DNA of 64,000 bases from RYN-230 sp963834515 (GTDB taxonomy: Bacteria > Actinomycetota > Actinomycetes > Streptosporangiales > Streptosporangiaceae), in NCBI GenBank assembly GCA_963834515.1, contig CAWICB010000002.1:744001-808000 (forward strand), given 5' to 3'. Both the position numbers and the translations under genes were made by a program. Under the pieces are notes generated by a model, which saw nothing but the letters and a program-made list of their open reading frames with translations, was not told where the DNA came from and did no database searches. This document shows, one piece after another, positions 35,979-45,047 of the stretch (positions are counted from its first letter, which is position 1; every line of letters starts with the position of its first letter).

Positions 35979-38900
35979 ATGACGGAGACGGTGAGCGGGA
36001 CCGCGCCGCGGGGAGGCAAGGGCTCACGCAAAGGGCTCGCGATCGGGCGCATTCACACCAAGGAAGGTATGCACCCGTACGACGAGATCACCTGGGAGCG
36101 CCGCGACGTCGTCATGACCAACTGGCGGGACGGCACGGTCAACTTCGAGCAGCGCGGCGTCGAGTTCCCCGACTTCTGGTCGGTCAACGCGGCCAACATC
36201 GTGACGACCAAGTACTTCCGCGGCGCGGTGGGTACCCCGCAGCGGGAGTGGAGCCTCAAGCAGCTGGTCGACCGGGTGGTCAGCAGCTACGTCCGGGCGG
36301 GCCAGCAGAACGGCTACTTCGCCACGGCCAAGGACGCCGAGATCTTCGAGCACGAGCTGACCTACGCGCTGGTCCACCAGATCTTCGCCTTCAACTCCCC
36401 AGTCTGGTTCAACGTCGGCACCAGCTCCCCCCAGCAGGTCAGCGCCTGTCAGCCCTATGACGCTCTCGTCAGTACTCCATCCGGGCTGGTCCCAATCGGG
36501 CAGCTGGTGGCGGACGACGCGATCGGGACCAAGGTCTACGACGCCCAGGGCCTGACAAAGATCGTGGCGACGAAGGCCAACGGGGTGAAAGACGTACTCC
36601 GGATGCACACCAAGGCTGGTTACGTCCTTGACGTCACTGCCGATCACCTCGTCTGGCGCGCGAGCGGAATGGGTACCGGCCAGTTCGTCCCAGCAGGAAC
36701 TCTCGCCCAGGGTGACCAGCTGGAATGGTGCCGACGCTATGCCTCCGGGGAGAACGAGATCAAGCCGGGTGACATCGCTGAAGCGGCACTGGCCGGATGG
36801 CTCCAGTCCGACGGCTTCGTTGGCCAGTACGACGCGGGCACCAACCGGTCACTGACCATTGAGGCGATGACGGTCACCGACGCGGAACTGGCCTGGGTAA
36901 CCGAGGCGCTGGCGCGGGTGTTCCCGGACGTGCATCAGCACGAACGGAAGGTGGAGACGCAGAGCACGGAACTTGACTGCCGCCGGACCCGGCTCTACGG
37001 CGAGTCCCTTCGGGACTATGTCCTGCGATGGGATCTACTCACCCGGGGCTCGGACATGGTGGTGCCTGAGCATTTGTATACGGCCCCGCTCCCGGTAGTG
37101 GCCGCCTACCTGAGAAGCATCTTCCAGGCGGAGGGCTTCGTGTCGCGTCGGGCGGCTTCTACCGTGGTAGAGGTCAACATGATCTCCGAACAGCTCATCC
37201 GCGGGATTCAGAAGCTCCTTCTCCGCTTCGGTATCTTCGCCCGGGTCGGCTTTAAGCGGGACGCGCGGGCAGACCGTAAGGGCTACTGGACAGTGCGCGT
37301 CCAATCCGCTGGCGATCGCCGTATCTTTGCCGATGAGATCGGGTTCATCGACCCGGCCAAAGCGGTCAAGCTGGAGGGCAGCTTCGATCTGCGCGGTCAG
37401 GCAGCCCGCGATACCAAGCGCCTGGAGATCGCGCGCATCGAGCGCCTTGGCGCTATGGAAGTCTTCGACATCCAGACGGAGAGCAGCGAATACCTCTCCG
37501 GCAACCTCCGCGTGCACAACTGTTTCATCCTGGCCGTTGATGACACGATGGACTCGATCCTGGACTGGTACAAGGAAGAAGGCCTGATCTTCAAGGGCGG
37601 CTCCGGTGCCGGGGTGAACCTGTCCCGGATCCGGTCCAGCAAGGAACTGCTCTCCTCCGGGGGGACGGCCAGCGGCCCGGTCTCGTTCATGCGCGGCGCG
37701 GATGCCTCGGCTGGGACCATCAAGTCGGGCGGCGCCACCCGGCGCGCAGCGAAGATGGTGGTGCTCGACGTCGATCACCCTGACGTCGAGGAGTTCATCG
37801 AGACCAAGGCGCGCGAGGAGGACAAGGTCCGGGTCCTCCGGGACGCTGGCTTCGACGTGGACCTCGGCGGCAAGGACATCGCCAGCGTCCAGTACCAGAA
37901 CGCCAACAACTCGGTGCGGGTGTCCGACGAGTTCATGCGGGCTGTCGAACAGGACGGCAAGTTCGATCTGCTGGCCCGGCTCACTGGCGAGACGGTCGAG
38001 ACGATCGACGCCAAGACGCTATTCCGTAAGATGGCCGAGGCGGCCTGGGCGTGCGCCGACCCGGGAATCCAGTACGACGGCACCATCAACGGCTGGCACA
38101 CTAATCCGGAATCGGGCCGGATTACCGCAAGTAACCCATGCAGCGAGTACATGAGTCTCGATAACTCGTCGTGCAACCTGGCCAGCATCAACCTGCTGAA
38201 GTTCCTGCGCGACGACGACACGTTCGCGGTGGAGCGGTTCCGGCAGATCACCGAGCTGATCATCACCGCGATGGACATCTCGATCTGCTTCGCGGACTTC
38301 CCAACCGAGAAGATAACCGAGACCACCCGCGCGTACCGGCAGCTCGGTATCGGCTACGCCAACCTGGGCGCGCTGCTCATGGCGACCGGGCACGCGTATG
38401 ACTCGGAGGGGGGCCGGGCTATCGCGGCCGCCATCACCTCGCTGATGACCGGCACCGCCTACCGGCGGTCCGCGGAACTCGCCGCGGTGGTCGGCCCGTA
38501 TGACGGATATGAGCGCAACGCCACCGCGCACAAGCGGGTGATGCGTAAGCACGCGGACGCCAGCAAGCAGATCAGGGCGCTGGGCGGAATAGATGAGGAA
38601 ATCCTCTCCGCTGCCAACAAGGCATGGGACAAGTGCCTCGCGCTGGGCGAGAAGAACGGGTACCGGAACGCCCAGGCCTCACTGCTCGCGCCGACTGGCT
38701 GCCTCACCGGCGGCACCCTGATCGCCACCGACCGCGGGCTGGTTCGGTTGGCAGAACTGGGTGACCCTTATGGTGATCAGTGGCAGGATCTGGACCTTCT
38801 CGTGTCCACGGACGAGGGTCCCCGGCGGGCCAGCAAGTTCTTCGTGAATGGCGAGGAGCCCACCCGGGCGATCCGCACCGAGGCTGGTTACCGGATCCAG

Positions 38901-41900
38901 GGCACGCTGACCCACCGGGTCAAGGTGGTCGACGCGCAGTCCGGCACATGGGTGTGGAAGCGGCTCGCCGACGTCGTGCCTGGCGACCTGCTGCCGATGC
39001 AGCTGGGCGTCCTGCCCGGTGAGCCGCGTCACGTGCCGCTGCCCGTGCTCGACCAGGCTTACTACGCTGGCGACCGGCACCTGCGGGTCCCCGGGGAAGT
39101 CAGCGCGGACCTGGCTGAGCTGGTCGGCTATTTCATGGGCGACGGCAGCCTGCACGCCAAGGGCGTCCGGCTGTGCGTCGCGGACAGCGACCTGGACGTC
39201 GCCGAACGGCTCGGCGTGCTCAGCAAGGAACTCTTCGGGTTGTCTCCTGTGGTCACCCAGCAGGAGGGATACCACGAGGTGACGCTGCAGTCCGTGCGGC
39301 TGGCCCGGTGGTGGCAGGCCGCCGGGTTCGCGAAGACCCTCCCCGAGCCCGCCCACGTGGGTAAGGGATGGGTGCCGCGGATCCCTTCCGCGATCCTGGA
39401 AGCCAACGACCCCACCGTCTATGGGGCGTTCCTGCGGGGGCTGTTCGAGGCGGACGGGACAGTTCAGGACGGGGTGCCAAGCATCTCGACCGCGCACGGC
39501 TCATTCGCTGGGGAGGTCCGTACCGTCGCCCTGGCCCTTGGCCTAGCCACGACCACGAGGACGACGGCCAGCGGATGGGGTGGTGACATTCAGCAGGTGC
39601 GGCTCCGCAACGTCGACCACGCGCTGAACTTCGACGAGATGGTGGGCTTCATCGGCCAGCGCAAGTCGGCTCAGATGGTGTTCCTGGAGCCGGAACGGTC
39701 AGCCAAGAAGGACTACGTCTTCCTGCCCAGGGAGATCTGGCTGACGCTGGCCCCGGCCGGTCATCGCGCGCACGACACGGTGCTGCAGTCGATCCGGAAG
39801 ACCGGCGGGGTGGCCCGGATGCTGGCCCGCCAGCTGTTCGACGAGACCCTCGACGCACGCTTGGGCGCCGCGCTCGGCTACCTCTTCGAGCGCGTGGCCA
39901 GCAACGACGATGGCGGCGTCCAGCCCACGTATGACCTGTCGGTCCCGGACAACGTGACATACGTGGCTAACGGGATGGTGAGCCACAACACCATTGGCCT
40001 CATGATGGACTGCGACACCACCGGGGTGGAGCCTGACCTGGCCCTGGTCAAGTTCAAAAAGCTGGTTGGCGGCGGGTCGATGCAGATCGTCAACCAGACC
40101 GTGCCGCGCGCTCTGAAGAACCTCGGCTACCAGCCCGAGCAGGTCGAGGCGATCGTCGAGTACATTGCCGAGCACGGGCACGTCGTCGACGCGCCGGGCC
40201 TCCGGCCGGAGCACTACGAAGTATTCGACTGCGCGATGGGCGAGCGGGCCATTGGCCCGATGGGTCACGTGCGGATGATGGCCGCCGTTCAGCCCGCGCT
40301 GTCCGGGGCCATTAGCAAGTGCGTGACCGGGGAGACACTCGTTCCCTCTGCCGAGGGACTCGTCCGGATCGCGAGTCTGTACCAGGGCGAGGCGGCGGAC
40401 ACGTTCCGGCAGGAGCACCTGGTCATATCGTCGCTGGACGGCGACCGGAAGACAGACGCTTTCTACTACGGCGGTGTCAGGCCAGTACGGCGGGTCGCCC
40501 TCCGATCGGGACACGCTGTCACCGGGACGCTTCCGCATCGGCTGCTCGTCGCCGGCCGGGGCATGCTGGAGTGGAAGACACTGGCGGAGATTCAGCCGGG
40601 CGATCACGCCGCCATTCAGTACGGTGCCGAGTTCTGGGCTACCACCCCGGCGAGCCTGCGCGACATCCGCATATCGCGGCCGCATGGCAGCCAGAAGCCC
40701 GTGCATCTCCCGGAGGAGATGACGGCTGAACTTGCCTTCCTGCTGGGAGCGTATGCCGCTGAAGGGCACACGGCTCGCAGCAACTGGACCGTCACCATTA
40801 CGAACTCGGTTCCGGCGGTCCTGGAGCGGGTCAGGGACGCATGGCAGAACGTGTTTGGGCTGGCTGCCCGGATGGTTGAAGAGCCCGGCAAGTGCCCCGG
40901 AGTAGTCCTCTCCTCCAAGGCCGTCGTGGAATTCATGACCGCACTTGGCTGTGGAGCCCGTTCCTCGGACAAGCGCATACCCGATGCCGTGCTCCGCTCG
41001 CCCCGCGAGATGGTGCTGGCGTTCCTGCAGGGCTTGGCGCTTGACGCGTACGTGGTCACCGGGAACTCGGCCAAATGGGCGATCTGCCTGGACAGTGCGG
41101 CGTTGCTGGATGATCTGCAGGCGGTCATGACGAACCTGGGCGTGATGCACAGCCGGGTTACCAAGCACAACAAGGAGTACGGCAAGAGCTACGACGAGGT
41201 GTACGCCGCGGGGCTCCAGGGCCAGCTCATGTGCAGCCTCGTGCCCTTCCCCGAGCCGGAGAAGGCCGAGCAGGCAGCGCGCTACCTGGCGAAGCACTGC
41301 TCCGCCGGCACCTCAGATGTGGTGCCTGGGATCACTGGCCGGGAACTGTACGATCTGATCCCGGCCGGCGTGCCTGGCCGGATGGCTGAGCCCGGGTGGC
41401 GCGGGGCGTTCCACTTCCTGCTCGATCCGCGCACCCAGCACGTGACCCGGCGGACGATTGAGCGCGTTTCCACCCTGCCGGGGGTGCGGCTGCCCGAGTG
41501 GCTGCGCCAGGTCGTCGACGGCAACCTGCACTTCTCGCCGGTGGTCTCGGTGGCTGACCAGGGCGACGCCGAGGTGTACGACCTCTCCGTCCCGGAGATG
41601 CATGCCTTCGTCGCGAACGGCATCGTCAACCACAACACCGTGAACCTGCCCGAGTCAGCGACGGTGGAGGACATCGAGTCCATTTACCTGGCGGGGTGGA
41701 AGCTGGGGCTCAAGGCCCTGGCCGTCTACCGGGACAACTGCAAGGTCGGCCAGCCGCTGTCCGACGCGAGGAAGAAGCCGGAGGCGGCAGCGGCCGAGGC
41801 CGACCACACGCCGCACGAGGTCCGGCCGGTCCGGCGGCGGCTGCCGAAGAACCGCACCGCCACCGTGACCAGGTTCTCCGTGGCGGGCGCGGAAGGCTAC

Positions 41901-42500
41901 ATGACGGCCTCCCAGTACCCGGACGACGGTGTGGGCGAGCTCTTCCTCAAACTCGGCAAGCAGGGTTCCACGCTGGCCGGTGTGATGGACGCGTTCTCGA
42001 TGGCCATCTCCATTAGCCTGCAGTACGGGGTGCCGCTGGAGAAGTGGGTGGAGAAGTTCACCAACATGCGGTTCGAGCCAGCCGGCATCACCGACGACCC
42101 GGACATCCGGATCGCCAGCTCGGTGCTCGACTACGTGTTCCGCCGGCTGGCCCTGGATCATCTGCCCTACGAGACCCGGGCCGAGATGGGCATCCTGTCG
42201 GCCAGCGAGCGGTCTGCCCAGCTGGCGGCGGAGGACCCGGACGCGCTGGCCGAGGAGCAGGATCCCGGCGAGATGGCCCAGTCCGCTCCGGTGGAGCGGC
42301 CGCAGCCCCGGCCCGGGGACCAGCCGGCGCCGCGTCCGGCCGGGCTGGCCAGCCAGCCGCACAGCTCCACCGAGCTGATCGAGGCGCAGCAAGGCCGCAC
42401 GGCCGACGCCCCGCTGTGCCTGACCTGTGGCACCAAGATGCGGCCAGCCGGCAGCTGCTACGTCTGCGAAGGCTGTGGGGCCACCAGCGGCTGCAGCTGA
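35979..42500 (+). CDS. nrdJ: Class II (B12-dependent) ribonucleotide reductase carrying three inteins
   Basis: A 2173-codon ORF, of which about 946 residues are the mature enzyme. It makes deoxyribonucleotides using adenosylcobalamin. Extein landmarks are the redox-active cysteine region NVGTSSPQQVSA/CFILAVDD, NPCSEYMSLDNSSCNLASINL, the substrate-binding APTG/TIGLMMDCDTTG, and AISK/TVNLPESAT, with a C-terminal cysteine cluster (CLTCGTKM ... CEGCG). Slashes mark the intein insertion points, all at conserved active-site loops, so activity depends on splicing. ATG 35979 follows GGAAGGGGGAG. No frameshift over 6.5 kb, in contrast to neighbours. Transcribed after nrdR with 114 bp between. Confidence 0.95.
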   Translation: MTETVSGTAPRGGKGSRKGLAIGRIHTKEGMHPYDEITWERRDVVMTNWRDGTVNFEQRGVEFPDFWSVNAANIVTTKYFRGAVGTPQREWSLKQLVDRVVSSYVRAGQQNGYFATAKDAEIFEHELTYALVHQIFAFNSPVWFNVGTSSPQQVSACQPYDALVSTPSGLVPIGQLVADDAIGTKVYDAQGLTKIVATKANGVKDVLRMHTKAGYVLDVTADHLVWRASGMGTGQFVPAGTLAQGDQLEWCRRYASGENEIKPGDIAEAALAGWLQSDGFVGQYDAGTNRSLTIEAMTVTDAELAWVTEALARVFPDVHQHERKVETQSTELDCRRTRLYGESLRDYVLRWDLLTRGSDMVVPEHLYTAPLPVVAAYLRSIFQAEGFVSRRAASTVVEVNMISEQLIRGIQKLLLRFGIFARVGFKRDARADRKGYWTVRVQSAGDRRIFADEIGFIDPAKAVKLEGSFDLRGQAARDTKRLEIARIERLGAMEVFDIQTESSEYLSGNLRVHNCFILAVDDTMDSILDWYKEEGLIFKGGSGAGVNLSRIRSSKELLSSGGTASGPVSFMRGADASAGTIKSGGATRRAAKMVVLDVDHPDVEEFIETKAREEDKVRVLRDAGFDVDLGGKDIASVQYQNANNSVRVSDEFMRAVEQDGKFDLLARLTGETVETIDAKTLFRKMAEAAWACADPGIQYDGTINGWHTNPESGRITASNPCSEYMSLDNSSCNLASINLLKFLRDDDTFAVERFRQITELIITAMDISICFADFPTEKITETTRAYRQLGIGYANLGALLMATGHAYDSEGGRAIAAAITSLMTGTAYRRSAELAAVVGPYDGYERNATAHKRVMRKHADASKQIRALGGIDEEILSAANKAWDKCLALGEKNGYRNAQASLLAPTGCLTGGTLIATDRGLVRLAELGDPYGDQWQDLDLLVSTDEGPRRASKFFVNGEEPTRAIRTEAGYRIQGTLTHRVKVVDAQSGTWVWKRLADVVPGDLLPMQLGVLPGEPRHVPLPVLDQAYYAGDRHLRVPGEVSADLAELVGYFMGDGSLHAKGVRLCVADSDLDVAERLGVLSKELFGLSPVVTQQEGYHEVTLQSVRLARWWQAAGFAKTLPEPAHVGKGWVPRIPSAILEANDPTVYGAFLRGLFEADGTVQDGVPSISTAHGSFAGEVRTVALALGLATTTRTTASGWGGDIQQVRLRNVDHALNFDEMVGFIGQRKSAQMVFLEPERSAKKDYVFLPREIWLTLAPAGHRAHDTVLQSIRKTGGVARMLARQLFDETLDARLGAALGYLFERVASNDDGGVQPTYDLSVPDNVTYVANGMVSHNTIGLMMDCDTTGVEPDLALVKFKKLVGGGSMQIVNQTVPRALKNLGYQPEQVEAIVEYIAEHGHVVDAPGLRPEHYEVFDCAMGERAIGPMGHVRMMAAVQPALSGAISKCVTGETLVPSAEGLVRIASLYQGEAADTFRQEHLVISSLDGDRKTDAFYYGGVRPVRRVALRSGHAVTGTLPHRLLVAGRGMLEWKTLAEIQPGDHAAIQYGAEFWATTPASLRDIRISRPHGSQKPVHLPEEMTAELAFLLGAYAAEGHTARSNWTVTITNSVPAVLERVRDAWQNVFGLAARMVEEPGKCPGVVLSSKAVVEFMTALGCGARSSDKRIPDAVLRSPREMVLAFLQGLALDAYVVTGNSAKWAICLDSAALLDDLQAVMTNLGVMHSRVTKHNKEYGKSYDEVYAAGLQGQLMCSLVPFPEPEKAEQAARYLAKHCSAGTSDVVPGITGRELYDLIPAGVPGRMAEPGWRGAFHFLLDPRTQHVTRRTIERVSTLPGVRLPEWLRQVVDGNLHFSPVVSVADQGDAEVYDLSVPEMHAFVANGIVNHNTVNLPESATVEDIESIYLAGWKLGLKALAVYRDNCKVGQPLSDARKKPEAAAAEADHTPHEVRPVRRRLPKNRTATVTRFSVAGAEGYMTASQYPDDGVGELFLKLGKQGSTLAGVMDAFSMAISISLQYGVPLEKWVEKFTNMRFEPAGITDDPDIRIASSVLDYVFRRLALDHLPYETRAEMGILSASERSAQLAAEDPDALAEEQDPGEMAQSAPVERPQPRPGDQPAPRPAGLASQPHSSTELIEAQQGRTADAPLCLTCGTKMRPAGSCYVCEGCGATSGCS
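36447..37520 (+). other. Intein 1 in NrdJ, 358 residues, with LAGLIDADG endonuclease
   Basis: Residues 157-514. It begins with the splicing Cys (CQPYDALVSTPSG), has block B GYVLDVTADHLVW with the TxxH motif, and ends GNLRVHN before an extein Cys. Two dodecapeptide-like motifs (LAGWLQSDGF and LRSIFQAEGF) mark a DOD homing endonuclease. It splits the enzyme within SA/CFILAVDD, so the +1 residue is the enzyme's own conserved cysteine. Confidence 0.92.
38700..39989 (+). other. Intein 2 in NrdJ, 430 residues, with LAGLIDADG endonuclease
   Basis: Residues 908-1337. It starts CLTGGTLIATDRGLVRL, has block B GYRIQGTLTHRVKV, and ends YVANGMVSHN before extein Thr. Endonuclease motifs are LVGYFMGDGS and LRGLFEADGT, both with intact acidic residues. 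Inserted in APTG/TIGLMMDC, the substrate-binding loop. Confidence 0.93.
40320..41636 (+). other. Intein 3 in NrdJ, 439 residues, with degenerate endonuclease
   Basis: Residues 1448-1886. It starts CVTGETLVPSAEGLVRI, has block B SGHAVTGTLPHRLLV, and ends AFVANGIVNHN before extein Thr. The first endonuclease-like motif reads LLGAYAAEGH. The second region (FLQGLALDAYV) is degenerate, so homing may be lost while splicing is kept. Inserted in AISK/TVNLPESAT. Confidence 0.9.
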
Positions 42501-42530
42501 CCCCGGCAATCACTAAGAGAGGAATTCCCC

Positions 42531-42572
42531 GCTCAGGAGGGCCGCGGCTAAACAGCTGCGCCCCTCCTGAGC
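42531..42572. terminator. 11-bp hairpin terminator after nrdJ
   Basis: GCTCAGGAGGG pairs with CCCTCCTGAGC, and an inner CGC/GCG extends the stem after one mismatch. It begins 31 bp past the nrdJ stop and precedes the convergent monooxygenase stop, so it can serve both. Confidence 0.75.
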
Positions 42573-42627
42573 GCTGAACAGGTCGTGGGCCTGTGGTGCG
42601 GCTGGGATCACGACGATGCGTAGCTGA

Positions 42628-43818
42628 TCAGGGTCCATAGTCGGGAAGATCGACGTCCGTGGCCAGGGATTGGGTGCTGGCGACCAGCAACCGCTGGATC
42701 AGCCGGCTTTTGAACATCGTGTTTCGCATCCACAGGCGGGTAGCGGTCGGCGGGGCCAGGAACTGGCCGGGGTTGGCGCTGCGCTGCCACCGGGCGGCGT
42801 AGCCGCGCATCCGGTGCTCATAGCCGGAGAGCGCCGAGCGGTGATCGCCGCCAGCCGCGGCAAGTTCGCCGGCCAGGACGTAGGCGCCGACAATGCCGGT
42901 GCCCACGCCCATACCGCCGAGCGTGACCCCCCAGGCGGCGTCGCCGAGCAGCACGACCCGGCCTGCTGACCAGCGGGGCACGGTAACCCGGCTGACCGAG
43001 TCGAAGTACACGTCCGGCGCGTCATGCAGGCCGTCGAGCAACTGGGGGACGTGCCAGCGCAAGCCACTGAACCTGTCGGTGATGACCTTCTTGTGCTGTT
43101 CGACGTTGTGCCAGTCATAGTCGAGCCGGGGTGACGCGAACACGACGAAGGCGAGGGCACGGTCCGGGTGCCGTAGGTCGGCACAGATGCTGGCCATCCG
43201 GCCCGGCACGTTGTACTGCTGGGGCGTGGGACCGGCGTTCAGGTCGTTGGGCAGGTCCCAGCCGGCCAGGTAGAAGCCGAGGTGGCGGACGAAACGCGAT
43301 TCCGCACCGAGCGCCAGGCGGCGTACCCCGGAATGCAGCCCGTCGGCACCGATAACGAGGTCCACAGTGCGGGACGCAGATCTCGCGAAGTCGACGTGCA
43401 CCACGTCGTCGGCCTGGTCCAGATTGGTGATGGAGTCGCCGAACAGGTACTCGGCGCGCCCGGCGCTGTGCTCGTAGAGCACCCCGGACAGGTCGCGGCG
43501 GTACACCTCGATGTCGCCGCCGGCGAACTCGGCCGGCAGCCGGAAGATCTCCCGGCTGTGCTCGTCCACGCAGCTCATCGCGCCGGCGTGGGTCTGGATC
43601 TGCCGCAGCTCGTCGAGCACCCCCATCTTCCTCAGCACATCCAGGTGCGTCGGCCCACGGAAGTTGACGGCGAAGCCGCTGGCGCGCAACGCGGGTGCGA
43701 CTTCCACCACGGTGACGTCGGCGCCGTAGCGGCCCAGCCAGCAGGCCAGGGCCGGGCGGGCGACGCCGGCGCCCGAGATGAGGATCCTGCTGCCGCGCAG
43801 CGGCTCTGCGTCGTCCAT
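42628..43818 (-). CDS. FAD-dependent aromatic-type monooxygenase
   Basis: A 396-residue class A flavin monooxygenase (PHBH/TetX-like). N-terminal Rossmann ILISGAGVARPALACWLGRYGADVTVVE (the third glycine of GxGxxG is Arg), the DG motif VDLVIGADGLHSGVRR, and the GD motif VVLLGDAAWGVTLGGMGVG are present. Substrates of this group include aromatic compounds and antibiotics. It is divergent from a TetR gene with a repeat-rich operator between them, so induction by a TetR ligand is likely. Start ATG 43818 (MDDAEPL). Confidence 0.85.
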   Translation of the reverse strand: MDDAEPLRGSRILISGAGVARPALACWLGRYGADVTVVEVAPALRASGFAVNFRGPTHLDVLRKMGVLDELRQIQTHAGAMSCVDEHSREIFRLPAEFAGGDIEVYRRDLSGVLYEHSAGRAEYLFGDSITNLDQADDVVHVDFARSASRTVDLVIGADGLHSGVRRLALGAESRFVRHLGFYLAGWDLPNDLNAGPTPQQYNVPGRMASICADLRHPDRALAFVVFASPRLDYDWHNVEQHKKVITDRFSGLRWHVPQLLDGLHDAPDVYFDSVSRVTVPRWSAGRVVLLGDAAWGVTLGGMGVGTGIVGAYVLAGELAAAGGDHRSALSGYEHRMRGYAARWQRSANPGQFLAPPTATRLWMRNTMFKSRLIQRLLVASTQSLATDVDLPDYGP

Positions 43819-43846
43819 CGTGCTGTCCTGTCGCTCGAAAAGTAAT

Positions 43847-43879
43847 TGTGTCCGGCAGACACAGTGTACGATAGACACA
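43847..43879. promoter_or_regulatory. TetR-type operator between monooxygenase and regulator
   Basis: TGTGTC (43847-43852) and GACACA (43858-43863) form a dyad with a 5-bp spacer, and a second GACACA follows at 43874-43879. The site is centred 45-60 bp upstream of the TetR start and fits repression of both divergent genes. Confidence 0.65.
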
Positions 43880-43909
43880 GTTGATCGGTCCTGGCAAGAG
43901 GGAGTGACC

Positions 43910-44689
43910 ATGGGAGCCGGCCTGGATGCGGCCACCGCTCAGGCGGGCGCCATCGCGCTGCTGTGGGACCGGCCGGCCGCGCCCCGGCGCGGCCCCAAGC
44001 CGGCCCTGAGCCTGGAGGCGATCGCGGCGGCCGGGCTCGGCATCGCTGATGCGGACGGACTGGCCGCTGTGACCATGCAGCGCGTCGCGGCTGCGCTCGG
44101 CGTGACCAAGATGGCGCTGTACCGGTACGTGCCGGGCAAAGCCGAACTGGTCGCCCTCATGATCGACATGGGCCTGGGCGAGGCACCACGATTCAGCGGC
44201 GCGGCGGGGGACTGGCGGCTGAGGCTGGACCAGTGGGCCCGGCAGATATCCAGTCGGTTCTGGCAGCATCCGTGGGCGCTGGAGGCTACCGTCGGCCCCA
44301 GGGCCATCGGCCCCAACGAGCTTGGCTGGATGGAGGCGGCGGTCGCCGCGCTCGCCGGCACCGGCCTGGACGGCGGGGAAATGCTCGACGTGGCCGCGAC
44401 TGTCGCCGGGCATATCCGCGCCATCGCCGAGCAGCGTTCGGCTCTGGCCGACGGCCGCCCCGAGCAGGCCATGGCAGCAGTCATCGCCGGCCTGCTGGAT
44501 GGCCGGAAGGAGCGCTTCCCGGCGCTGGCGGCGGCACTTGCCTCAGCCGCCCGGCATGGTGCTCAGGACCAGGCCTTCGACTTTGGGCTCGCCCGCATCC
44601 TCGACGGTGTGGGGCTGCTCATCGCCAGCCGGGCCCAGGCTCCTGAGCCCGGCAAGTCAAGGCGGCACCCGCGGGCGGGTAACGGCTGA
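43910..44689 (+). CDS. TetR/AcrR-family transcriptional regulator
   Basis: A 259-residue regulator. The HTH is ALSLEAIAAAGLGIADADGLAAVTMQRVAAALGVTKMALYRYVPGKAELVALM, a normal TetR DNA-binding domain starting about residue 30. The C-terminal helical domain follows the TetR_C11-like pattern. ATG 43910 follows GAGGGAG. It probably represses itself and the divergent FAD monooxygenase. The N-terminal extension DAATAQAGAIALLWDRP resembles that of other TetR proteins paired with flavin monooxygenases. Confidence 0.9.
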   Translation: MGAGLDAATAQAGAIALLWDRPAAPRRGPKPALSLEAIAAAGLGIADADGLAAVTMQRVAAALGVTKMALYRYVPGKAELVALMIDMGLGEAPRFSGAAGDWRLRLDQWARQISSRFWQHPWALEATVGPRAIGPNELGWMEAAVAALAGTGLDGGEMLDVAATVAGHIRAIAEQRSALADGRPEQAMAAVIAGLLDGRKERFPALAAALASAARHGAQDQAFDFGLARILDGVGLLIASRAQAPEPGKSRRHPRAGNG

Positions 44690-45047
44690 CCTGCACGCGA
44701 CGGGGAGCCGATCGGCGGGACCGGCTCCTCATCGCGCTGGAGGCGGGCACGACCCGGTTCCCGCCCCCGCGCATTGGCTGATTGCGCACTAGGCTAATCG
44801 GCCCGGGCTGGCCTAATCACGTGGGGCGGCACGGTAACGTCTGGTGTGCGGAAGGGGAGCCGCAGATTACGGATGAATGATCCACCCGCCGTTAGGCCGG
44901 TGCCGCGGGCCGCGGACGGCCAGGCTGGGTGCCCAGGCTCTCGCCGGCCTTACTTAATCATTGGAGCGCTATGCCGGTACGCCGAGCCGGGATGGCACTT
45001 GCGGCTGCAGGCGTGGCTGGGACCACACGCTGCCCGGAAGGAGTGAG
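44690..45047. other. Intergenic region with a small hairpin
   Basis: GGAGCCG (44704-44710) pairs with CGGCTCC (44722-44728), a weak terminator for the TetR gene. A 66-codon ORF at 44846-45046 overlaps only this region, lacks a ribosome site and looks random. I see no RNA gene. Confidence 0.4.

Noticed and set aside
44846..45046. 66-codon small gene before gvpF/L
   Set aside because: No ribosome site, random composition and its end runs into the gvpF/L ribosome site.
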